From Mycolicibacterium peregrinum (GTDB lineage Bacteria; Actinomycetota; Actinomycetes; Mycobacteriales; Mycobacteriaceae), in assembly GCF_001665625.1 (NCBI RefSeq), contig NZ_LZSY01000122.1:1-50090 (forward strand): a stretch of DNA of 50,090 bases, written 5' to 3'. The position numbers and the translations under genes are program-made. This document shows positions 43,747 through 50,090 of the stretch, piece by piece. The notes beneath the pieces were generated by a model that was given only the letters and a program-made list of their open reading frames with translations, made no database searches and had not been told where the DNA came from. Numbering within the stretch: position 1 is the stretch's first letter; each line of letters starts with the position of its first letter.

Positions 43747-44072
43747 ACATCCCGGTCAACATCGCAGCCCTGGCACTGGAGCACGCCCCGCTTCCTGACG
43801 AGTTGGTCGTGGACGGAACGCCGACGACAGGGCATCGCGACCTGACCACGCTGTCGGACGTGACGATCGGGGTCTGGGAACACACGCCAGGGGTTTCCCG
43901 CGACGTGGAAGCAGACGAGGTGTTCGTCGTTCTCAGCGGTGATGCGACCGTCGCCTTCGACGACGGTTCCCCGGCTGTCGATCTGCGTCCGGGCAGTCTG
44001 GTCAGGTTGCACGAAGGGCAACGCACCATCTGGACGGTCCGCGAGACGCTGCGAAAAGTCTTCGTCGCATAG
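43743..44072 (+). CDS. Cupin-domain protein (cupin_3/EutQ-like)
   Basis: A 109-aa single cupin of the DUF861/EutQ-like group. VTIGVWEHTPGVSRDVEADEVFVVLSGDATVAFDDG and LRPGSLVRLHEGQRTIWTVRETLRKVFV are characteristic, with E in the first cupin motif but few His, so metal binding is doubtful. Members often sit beside PuuB-like oxidases, as here. The GTG at 43743 overlaps the oxidase TGA (GTGA), showing coupled expression. Confidence 0.87.
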   Translation: MNIPVNIAALALEHAPLPDELVVDGTPTTGHRDLTTLSDVTIGVWEHTPGVSRDVEADEVFVVLSGDATVAFDDGSPAVDLRPGSLVRLHEGQRTIWTVRETLRKVFVA

Positions 44073-44149
44073 TGTTCCTGCGCGTCAGGCGCGACGACGT
44101 CGCACAATGGCACGAGGGCGTTGACGTAAGCGCGAAGAAGGCAGTGCCG

Positions 44150-44857
44150 ATGGGCAGAACGTTGAAGTCTGAATCGCCGAAGCGACGGCGGCGGCAGACG
44201 AAGCAGGGCGTGGTGTTGTCCGAGGAGCTCATCGTCGAGGCCGCTCTGCGCGTGTTGCAGTACCACGGTGCCGCCGGTCTGACGGTCAGGCGCCTCGGTC
44301 TCGCGTTGGGAGCTGATCCGACCGCGCTGTACCGCTACTTCCGCGGTATCGAGGACGTGGTGCTCGCCATCACCGACGAGTTGCTGCGACGCGTGGCCGA
44401 AGGGTGGGAACCGACGGGGCAGTGGCGGGACGACATGCGGGAACTCGGGCTGCGCGTGCACCGCGTCTACCTGGAATATCCGCAGGCCGGGGTGCTTGCC
44501 GCGAGCCGGGTGACCGGCGGTGCCCACGAGATCCAGATCATCGAGACGGTTCTGGGGCTACTGAGGTCGGCCGGGTTCCCCGAGCGGGAAGCTGTCGACG
44601 TGTATCACGCCTTCATCGACCAGATGCTGGGGTTCGCGGCGCTCGACGCCGCCTTCGAGGCCTTGCCGGCCGAACACCGCGAGCGAGACGACGAGACGTG
44701 GCGCGACACCTACTCGCAATTGCCGGCCGAGACGCACCCGAACATCGCCGCCACCAGCCGCCTTCTCGATGAGTCGATGCGGCGGAGCGGGTGTGAATCG
44801 GCCCTGGAGCTCTTGCTGGACGGCATCTCGCTGCGACTGGACCGCTTGCGCGCCTAG
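44150..44857 (+). CDS. TetR-family regulator, probably of the amine oxidase-cupin operon
   Basis: A 235-aa TetR-family protein. After a basic N-terminal arm (ESPKRRRRQTKQG) the HTH domain is SEELIVEAALRVLQYHGAAGLTVRRLGLALGADPTALYRYFRGIEDVVLAI (about 24-75). The C-terminal domain is typical ligand-binding helices. The ATG at 44150 follows AAGAAGG; an upstream GTG at 44072 overlapping the cupin stop is possible but gives an unlikely N-terminus. Same-strand position after oxidase and cupin suggests a regulator of amine catabolism. It is convergent with the next TetR gene, four bases away. Confidence 0.87.
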   Translation: MGRTLKSESPKRRRRQTKQGVVLSEELIVEAALRVLQYHGAAGLTVRRLGLALGADPTALYRYFRGIEDVVLAITDELLRRVAEGWEPTGQWRDDMRELGLRVHRVYLEYPQAGVLAASRVTGGAHEIQIIETVLGLLRSAGFPEREAVDVYHAFIDQMLGFAALDAAFEALPAEHRERDDETWRDTYSQLPAETHPNIAATSRLLDESMRRSGCESALELLLDGISLRLDRLRA

Positions 44858-44861
44858 CCGG

Positions 44862-45563
44862 TCAGCCCGCTTTCGCGGCGATGCCGTCCAGCAATTGATC
44901 CAGCCCCGAACGGAATTCGGTCATCTGGTCGTCGTCGGGCTGATCGAGTGCGCCGGCGTCGATCGCGGCTGCCAATGCCGGAAACTGGGCCGGGGTCACC
45001 AACCGGCGGAGCAGGGCCGGGTACTCGCTTTCATCGACGTCGCCGGCCTCGATGGCCAATGCCGCCGACCCGCGGGTGAATATCAGCACGGCGAGGACCG
45101 CGGTCAGCTTTTCGCGTTCTGCCAGTGCCGTGCCGGACAGGGCGGCCAGCCCGGCGTCCAGCCACGCGAGCTGGCCGGGATCCGCCGGCAGGCCGCCGGA
45201 CGCGGCCTGCAGGATCCATGGATGGCGGTGGTAGACACGCCATAGTCCTTCTGCCCAATTCGTCAGTGCGCCACGCCAATCCGTGCCGTCGGGGGCCGAA
45301 GGCGGTGAGCCGGGCCCGGCGGCGAGCATGAACGTCACCAGCTCGTCCTTGTTGGCCACGTGGCGATACAACGACATGGTGCCGCACCCGAGCCGCTCGG
45401 CCAGCCGCGCCATCGACAGGGCGGCGAGCCCGTCGGTGTCGGCGAGTTCGATGGCAGCGGCAACGATCGCGTCCCGGGTGAGTCCACGCGCCCGCCGCGG
45501 CGCCGCGTCAGGTTCCCAGAGCAGGCGCAACACGCGGGGGAGCGGGGTGTCGGGGCCGGTCAT
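44862..45563 (-). CDS. TetR-family regulator with TetR_C domain, divergent from a DUF2306 protein
   Basis: A 233-aa regulator of the TetR class proper. The HTH is GLTRDAIVAAAIELADTDGLAALSMARLAERLGCGTMSLYRHVANKDELVTFML (about 28-80), and the C-terminal part (WRGALTNWAEGLWRVYHRHPWILQAA) matches the TetR_C family. The ATG at 45563 is used. It is divergent from the DUF2306 membrane protein and two palindromes cover the shared promoter, so it very likely represses that gene and itself. Confidence 0.88.
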   Translation of the reverse strand: MTGPDTPLPRVLRLLWEPDAAPRRARGLTRDAIVAAAIELADTDGLAALSMARLAERLGCGTMSLYRHVANKDELVTFMLAAGPGSPPSAPDGTDWRGALTNWAEGLWRVYHRHPWILQAASGGLPADPGQLAWLDAGLAALSGTALAEREKLTAVLAVLIFTRGSAALAIEAGDVDESEYPALLRRLVTPAQFPALAAAIDAGALDQPDDDQMTEFRSGLDQLLDGIAAKAG

Positions 45564-45581
45564 CAACGCTCAGAGTAATCA

Positions 45582-45630
45582 GTGACATCCGGATGCGTAT
45601 GCCATACCCTAATGCGTATGGCATACGCAT
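45582..45630 (+). promoter_or_regulatory. Promoter with two overlapping TetR operators before the DUF2306 gene
   Basis: GTGACA (45582-45587), a 17-bp spacer, then TACCCT (45605-45610), with a start expected at 45617-45618. The first operator has GTATG-C-CATAC (45597-45607); the second, ATGCGTATGGCATACGCAT (45612-45630), has 9-bp arms around one base. Their centres are 19 bp apart. The first covers the -10; the second covers the start codon. Confidence 0.8.
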
Positions 45631-46283
45631 CAAAGCGCTCCACCCGGCTGTCGGCGGCGCTGGCGGTCGTGGTCGTGGGGTTTCTCGCGTATTCGCTGCC
45701 CCCTTACCTCTCCGGTGGCACGCGGGTGCAGTCCACATTCGGGCTGCACTACCCGCTGCTGGTCGCGCACGTCCTGCTCGCGAGCGTGGCGATGGTGTGC
45801 GCGGTCGCGCAGATCTGGCCGGGCCTGCGCCGTCGACATCCGGTGCTGCACCGGCGTACGGGACGTGTCTACGTCGCGACGGCCATCCCGGCGGCCGTCT
45901 GCGCGGTGGTGATCGGGGCGGCGACTCCGTTCGGCCCCATCCTGGCGCTCAGCAACGTGACGCTGGGAGCGCTTTGGCTCTGGTTCACCGTCGACGGATT
46001 CGTCGCGGCGCGGCAACGCCGGTTCGCCGCCCATCGGCGACAGATGCTGCGCAGCGCCACGCTGGCACTGTCGATCATCACCAACAGGATCTGGGCGCCC
46101 GTGGTGTACCTGAGTTTCCAGCCGTTGCGCGACAGTGTCTTCGGTGGCGACGAAGACCGATATATGTGGTTGGTCGCGGGGGTGGTCGGATGGCTGGGCT
46201 GGACGATTCCGCTTTTGCTGCTGCAGGCGTGGCTGCGACGGCAACCGGCTCAGGTCACCGCTCGGTCATCGAGTGGCGTCTGA
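45618..46283 (+). CDS. DUF2306 membrane protein
   Basis: A 221-aa protein with about six TM segments, starting with LSAALAVVVVGFLAYSLPPYL. The His/Arg-containing turns HPVLHRRTGRVYVATAIPAA and RRFAAHRRQMLRSATLALSIITNRIW are typical of the DUF2306 family, whose function is unknown; heme or quinone links have been guessed. The ATG at 45618 sits where the promoter predicts transcription to start, so a leaderless mRNA is likely; 45612 is an alternative. It overlaps the convergent TetR gene by 18 bp. Confidence 0.82.
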   Translation: MAYASKRSTRLSAALAVVVVGFLAYSLPPYLSGGTRVQSTFGLHYPLLVAHVLLASVAMVCAVAQIWPGLRRRHPVLHRRTGRVYVATAIPAAVCAVVIGAATPFGPILALSNVTLGALWLWFTVDGFVAARQRRFAAHRRQMLRSATLALSIITNRIWAPVVYLSFQPLRDSVFGGDEDRYMWLVAGVVGWLGWTIPLLLLQAWLRRQPAQVTARSSSGV

Positions 46284-46811
46284 GTTCGCCGTGATCCGAT
46301 CGATGATTGCCAACAAACCGTCGTCCGGCGCGGCCTCTGTCACGTGGCCGCCCAGTGCGCGGTGCAGCGCGCTGTAATACAGACCGTCGCCGATCAGCTT
46401 TACCGCGCGGGCCACATCGAGGTCGCCGAGCGCGTCGTGCAGGAGGTTCAACCAGTCCGCCGAGACCGTCTCGATGACCGAGCGGGCGTGGTTGTCGCCT
46501 GCCTGCTGCAATCGCGACACCGCCACCAGGGTTCGATCGAGCGGCGTGCCGGCGTAATGCGATGACCGGATGTAGTACCGGGCCGGCCCGTCGGGAGCCG
46601 TCCGCATCTGTGCGACGTCGTCGGCCGCCAACGTCAGCAGTCGGTCGCACAGCGCGTCGGCGAGCCGGTCCTTCGACGGAAAGTGGTAAAGCAGACCGCC
46701 TTTCGATACGCCCGCTTTTGCGGCCACCGCGTCGAGGGTGGCATAGCGCTCGCCTTCGACGGCAAGTACATCCTCGTAGGCATCGAGGATGCGGTCCCGC
46801 GACGAAGCCAT
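46266..46811 (-). CDS. TetR-family repressor, divergent from an MFS transporter
   Basis: A 181-aa TetR-family regulator. The HTH domain SRDRILDAYEDVLAVEGERYATLDAVAAKAGVSKGGLLYHFPSKDRLADAL (about 4-54) is very typical, with GGLLYHF at the recognition helix. The C-terminal domain resembles the TetR_C group of small exporters' repressors. A near-perfect 12-bp palindrome 27 bp upstream overlaps the MFS -10, which fits repression of both divergent genes. Its 3' end overlaps the DUF2306 gene by 18 bp. Confidence 0.9.
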   Translation of the reverse strand: MASSRDRILDAYEDVLAVEGERYATLDAVAAKAGVSKGGLLYHFPSKDRLADALCDRLLTLAADDVAQMRTAPDGPARYYIRSSHYAGTPLDRTLVAVSRLQQAGDNHARSVIETVSADWLNLLHDALGDLDVARAVKLIGDGLYYSALHRALGGHVTEAAPDDGLLAIIDRITANSDATR

Positions 46812-46837
46812 TCCGAGAGCTTACGACAACGCTGTGG

Positions 46838-46863
46838 AACTGTACCGTCTGGACGGTATAGTT
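46838..46863. promoter_or_regulatory. TetR operator palindrome overlapping the MFS -10
   Basis: AACTGTACCGTC (46838-46849) and GACGGTATAGTT (46852-46863) pair at 11 of 12 positions around TG. The core TACCGTCTGGACGGTA is symmetrical. TATAGT (46857-46862) is the likely -10 of the MFS gene, so binding would block it. Confidence 0.8.
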
Positions 46864-46904
46864 TGGCCGGGTCACGTCGGTCGAGTCACATGGAGAAGCT
46901 GGTC

Positions 46905-48122
46905 ATGCGGGTGTATCGCGACGTGCTCCGGGCGCCGGGGGTACTGAACGTGACGGCTTCACAGCTGTTCGCCCGCCTGCCGCTGGGCATGCTCAATCTG
47001 GCGATCCTGCTGCACGTCCAGTCCCAGACCGGGTCCTACGCACTGGCCGGCGCCGCGGTGGCATGCCTCAGTATCGGGGAAGCGCTGGCGATGCCTCTCA
47101 CCGCGCGCCTTGCCGGCCGTGCCATGGTGTTGACCCTGATCGTTGCGGCCCTGACGAACAGCGCCGCCATGCTGGCGTTGGCATTCGCCGGTGGCGCCCC
47201 GTCACTGGTGCTGATGCTTGGGTTCCTCGTCGGCGCATCTGTACCGCCGCTGATGCCGGTGGTCCGAGCGCTCTACCCGCAGCTGGTGCCGAGCGACGGG
47301 GTCCGGGCGTTGTTCGCGTTCGACACCACCGCACAGGAACTGATCTGGGTTGCCGGCCCAGTTGCCACGACCTTCCTCGCCTCTGCGCTGTCGACCGCGA
47401 TCCCGCTGGTGGCGTCCGCGGTCGTCACCGTGGTCGGCACCGGGTGGTTTCTGCTGGGCGCCAGGCAACTTCGGCCGCGCACGGGCAAAGGTGCATCCGC
47501 ATTCGGCCGGGTGATCGCCAACCGGACGGTCATCCTCGCCATGGCCACCAGCCTTGCGCTGGTCGCCTCCTTCATGGCCTTGGAAGTCGGCATCGTCGCT
47601 GCCCTCGGACGCACCGGCGTCACCGCCGGTCTCGCGATCGCGGTGGCCAGCGTGGGATCTCTCATCGGCGGCTTGGTGTTCGGGCACCGGCGATTTGGGC
47701 TCGCCGGGCTTGTGACGGCATTGGGAATCGTGGCCGCCGGAACGGCCGTGTTCGGCCTCGTCGACAACCTCGCGCTGCAGTTCTGCGCTCTGTTCGTATC
47801 GGGACTGGGGTTTGCGCCGGCGATGTCCGCGTTGTACCTCACGGTGTCGCGGGAGATCGAAGAGCACTCGGCGGCCGAGGCGTTCGGTTGGCTCAACAGT
47901 GCGGCACTGGTGGGCGGGGCGGCGGGTACCGCCGTTGCCGGCGTGGCCGCCGACGCGCACGGCGCATCTGGGGCCGTAGTGGTGTCGGCGGTGCTGGCGA
48001 CCCTGGCCGCCTGCAGTCCCATCGTGGCTCGGATGGCCGGTCCGCTAAGAGGTCTCAGCGATGAACCGGATACCGCAATTTGCCGGTCGGCTCCGTCAGT
48101 TTCCCCGATAAACACCAGCTAG
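46905..48122 (+). CDS. MFS transporter (12-TM)
   Basis: A 405-aa major facilitator with about 12 hydrophobic segments. The sequence YRDVLRAPGVLNVTASQLFARLPLGMLNLAILLHV is typical of the small-MFS group found with TetR regulators in mycobacteria. Motif ARLAGR occurs in the first cytosolic loop. Substrate unknown; the divergent TetR suggests inducible drug or metabolite export. The ATG at 46905 follows GGAGAA by seven bases and is preferred over the ATG at 46890. The final 25 residues are hydrophilic. It is followed by atsA after 64 bp. Confidence 0.87.
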   Translation: MRVYRDVLRAPGVLNVTASQLFARLPLGMLNLAILLHVQSQTGSYALAGAAVACLSIGEALAMPLTARLAGRAMVLTLIVAALTNSAAMLALAFAGGAPSLVLMLGFLVGASVPPLMPVVRALYPQLVPSDGVRALFAFDTTAQELIWVAGPVATTFLASALSTAIPLVASAVVTVVGTGWFLLGARQLRPRTGKGASAFGRVIANRTVILAMATSLALVASFMALEVGIVAALGRTGVTAGLAIAVASVGSLIGGLVFGHRRFGLAGLVTALGIVAAGTAVFGLVDNLALQFCALFVSGLGFAPAMSALYLTVSREIEEHSAAEAFGWLNSAALVGGAAGTAVAGVAADAHGASGAVVVSAVLATLAACSPIVARMAGPLRGLSDEPDTAICRSAPSVSPINTS

Positions 48123-48186
48123 CAGGTGTAACCTCCTGCGCGATCAGTCTTACCGGTGCCGAATCGCCAACCGGAGTGAGGTCGCC

Positions 48187-50090
48187 ATGGCTACCGCTTT
48201 CAACTCAGCGTTCAACTCACAGTTCAACGGCAAGATCGAACTGGACATCCGGGATTCCGAACCGGACTGGGGCCCCTTCGCGGCGCCCACTGCCGTCGAG
48301 GACGCGCCGAACGTGCTGTATCTGGTGTGGGACGACACCGGCATCGCGACGTGGGACTGCTTCGGTGGCTTGGTCGACATGCCCGCGATGAGCCGCATCG
48401 CCCAACGCGGAGTGCGGTTGTCGCAGTTCCACACGACTGCGCTGTGCTCGCCGACCCGCGCCTCGCTTCTCACCGGACGTAATGCCACGACGGTCGGGAT
48501 GGCCACCATCGAGGAGTTCACCGACGGATTCCCCAACTGCAACGGGAGAATTCCGTACGAGACCGCCCTACTGCCGGAGGTGCTCGCCGAGAACGGATAC
48601 AACACCTACTGCGTCGGCAAGTGGCATCTGACACCGCTGGAGGAGTCGAACCTCGCTGCCACCAAACGACATTGGCCGTGTTCGCGAGGGTTCGAACGGT
48701 TCTACGGATTCATGGGCGGCGAGACCGATCAGTGGTATCCGGACCTGGTGTACGACAACCATCCGGTCGATCCGCCCGCGACTCCTGAGGAGGGCTACCA
48801 CCTCTCGCAGGACCTGGCCGACAAGACCATCGAGTTCATCCGGGACGCCAAGGTGATCGCTCCGGACAAACCGTGGTTCACCTACCTGTGTCCGGGGGCC
48901 GGCCACGCCCCGCATCATGTGTTCAAGGAGTGGGCCGACCGCTATGCCGGGCGGTTCGACATGGGTTACGAGGCCTACCGCGACATCGTGCTGGAGAACC
49001 AGAAGCGGCTCGGCATCGTGCCGCCCGACACCGAGCTGTCGCCGATCAACCCCTATGCGGATGTGAAGGGGCCCAACGGAGAACCTTGGCCCGCGCAGGA
49101 CACCGTCCGGCCGTGGGAGTCGTTGTCGGACGACGAGAAGCGGTTGTTCGCCCGGATGGCAGAGGTGTTCGCCGGGTTCCTGTCCTACACCGACGCCCAG
49201 ATCGGCCGCGTGTTGGACTTCCTCGAGGAGACAGGGCAACTCGACAACACGATCATCGTGGTGATCTCCGACAACGGGGCCAGTGGAGAGGGCGGGCCGA
49301 ACGGCTCGGTCAACGAGACGAAGTTCTTCAACGGCTACATCGACACCGCTGAGGAAGGGCTGAGGTTCATCGATCGGCTGGGATCGCCCGAGACCTACAA
49401 CCACTACCCGATCGGCTGGGCGATGGCGTTCAACACGCCCTACAAGCTGTTCAAGCGCTACGCCTCGCACGAGGGCGGAATCGCCGATACCGCAATCATC
49501 TCCTGGCCCAACGGTATTGGCTCCCACGGCGCAGTGCGTGACAACTACATCAATGTCTGCGACATCACCCCGACCGTCTATGACCTGCTCGACATCACAC
49601 CGCCGGCGACTGTGCGCGGGGTTCCGCAGAAACCGCTCGACGGCGTGAGTTTCAAAGTGGCACTGGATAACCCGGACGCGCCGACAGGCAAGGAAACCCA
49701 GTTCTACACCATGCTCGGCACCCGGGGCATCTGGCACAAAGGGTGGTTCGCCAACACCGTGCATGCCGCGACCCCGTCGGGCTGGTCCCACTTCGACGCC
49801 GACCGCTGGGAGCTCTTCCACATCGAGGCCGACCGGAGCCAGTGTCACGACCTGGCCGAGGAACAGCCGGACAAACTCGCCGAGCTCACCGCGTTGTGGT
49901 TCGGCGAGGCCGACAAGTACAACGGGCTGCCCCTGGCCGACCTCAACATCCTCGAGACCATGACCCGCTGGCGGCCGTACCTGGTCGGCGAGCGGACGAG
50001 ATACACCTACTACCCGCACACCGCCGAGGTCGGGTTGGGTGCGGCCGCCGAACTGCGCGGGCAGTCGTTCACGGTGACTTCGGCGAGCAC
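48187..50090 (+). CDS. atsA: Arylsulfatase AtsA (3' end cut by the window)
   Basis: The first 634 residues of a sulfatase nearly identical in layout to mycobacterial AtsA (about 787 aa): FNGKIELDIRDSEPDWGPFAAP, metal-binding VWDDTGIATWDCFGG (D49, D50), formylglycine motif CSPTRASLLTGR (C87), GKWHLTPLEE, GAGHAPHHVFKEWADRYAGRFDMGY and ISDNGASGEGGPNGSVNE. It hydrolyses sulfate esters after Cys-to-formylglycine conversion. GGAGTGAGG precedes the ATG at 48187. The reading frame is open to the last base. In M. tuberculosis atsA directly follows rpsQ and is followed by a formylglycine-generating enzyme gene; here rpsQ is 30 kb away. Confidence 0.96.
   Translation, partial: MATAFNSAFNSQFNGKIELDIRDSEPDWGPFAAPTAVEDAPNVLYLVWDDTGIATWDCFGGLVDMPAMSRIAQRGVRLSQFHTTALCSPTRASLLTGRNATTVGMATIEEFTDGFPNCNGRIPYETALLPEVLAENGYNTYCVGKWHLTPLEESNLAATKRHWPCSRGFERFYGFMGGETDQWYPDLVYDNHPVDPPATPEEGYHLSQDLADKTIEFIRDAKVIAPDKPWFTYLCPGAGHAPHHVFKEWADRYAGRFDMGYEAYRDIVLENQKRLGIVPPDTELSPINPYADVKGPNGEPWPAQDTVRPWESLSDDEKRLFARMAEVFAGFLSYTDAQIGRVLDFLEETGQLDNTIIVVISDNGASGEGGPNGSVNETKFFNGYIDTAEEGLRFIDRLGSPETYNHYPIGWAMAFNTPYKLFKRYASHEGGIADTAIISWPNGIGSHGAVRDNYINVCDITPTVYDLLDITPPATVRGVPQKPLDGVSFKVALDNPDAPTGKETQFYTMLGTRGIWHKGWFANTVHAATPSGWSHFDADRWELFHIEADRSQCHDLAEEQPDKLAELTALWFGEADKYNGLPLADLNILETMTRWRPYLVGERTRYTYYPHTAEVGLGAAAELRGQSFTVTSAS

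Overview
The window is high-GC actinobacterial DNA from a mycobacterium, most likely a fast-growing or environmental species (Mycolicibacterium type). The evidence is the mycofactocin cluster followed by a complete S10 ribosomal operon, SigK/RskA with DipZ and an MPT70/83-like fasciclin protein, and an AtsA arylsulfatase at the right edge. There are no tRNA or rRNA genes, CRISPR arrays, insertion sequences or phage integrase genes that I can see.

Layout. (1) 1-6233: end of mftB, then mftC, mftD, mftE, mftF, mftG, the mycofactocin maturation, glycosylation and recycling genes, mostly with stop/start overlaps. (2) 6163-12376: small accessory genes: an MFS exporter divergent from a TetR repressor with twin operators, a cytochrome P450, a lipoprotein carboxylesterase with a SnoaL/NTF2-like protein, and a DUF4442 hotdog protein. 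(3) 12567-18303: S10 operon rpsJ-rplC-rplD-rplW-rplB-rpsS-rplV-rpsC-rplP-rpmC-rpsQ, with a recognisable promoter, a leader of about 277 nt and a strong UUCG-loop terminator. (4) 18315-22096: a SigK island: a fasciclin lipoprotein divergent from dipZ-sigK-rskA, with SigK-like promoters on both strands. (5) 22408-29031: a tightly overlapping four-gene membrane operon: a BcsB-like secreted, membrane-anchored protein; a nine-TM protein with an extracytoplasmic domain; a processive GT2 glycosyltransferase (DxD, TED, QxxRW); and a GT-C-like membrane glycosyltransferase. It looks like a surface or exopolysaccharide synthase and is the best candidate here for an undescribed system. A lipase-family lipoprotein and a parallel beta-helix protein follow. 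The lipoprotein has Arg where the nucleophilic Ser is expected, and the beta-helix protein is interrupted by an amber codon. (6) 31655-39000: a sulfatase, a zinc alcohol dehydrogenase and two divergent Tat-type DUF1254 lipoproteins. (7) 39141-48122: a MalT/LAL-type LuxR regulator, a NUDIX hydrolase, an FAD amine oxidase with cupin and TetR, a TetR/DUF2306 divergent pair, and a TetR/MFS divergent pair. (8) 48187-end: atsA, cut by the window edge.

In M. tuberculosis rpsQ is followed directly by atsA. Here about 30 kb (18.2-48.2 kb) lies between them, so the whole central block behaves as an accessory region. Several genes carry a -10-like hexamer whose predicted transcription start falls on the start codon, which suggests leaderless mRNAs. 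Four divergent promoter regions carry clear palindromic operators.
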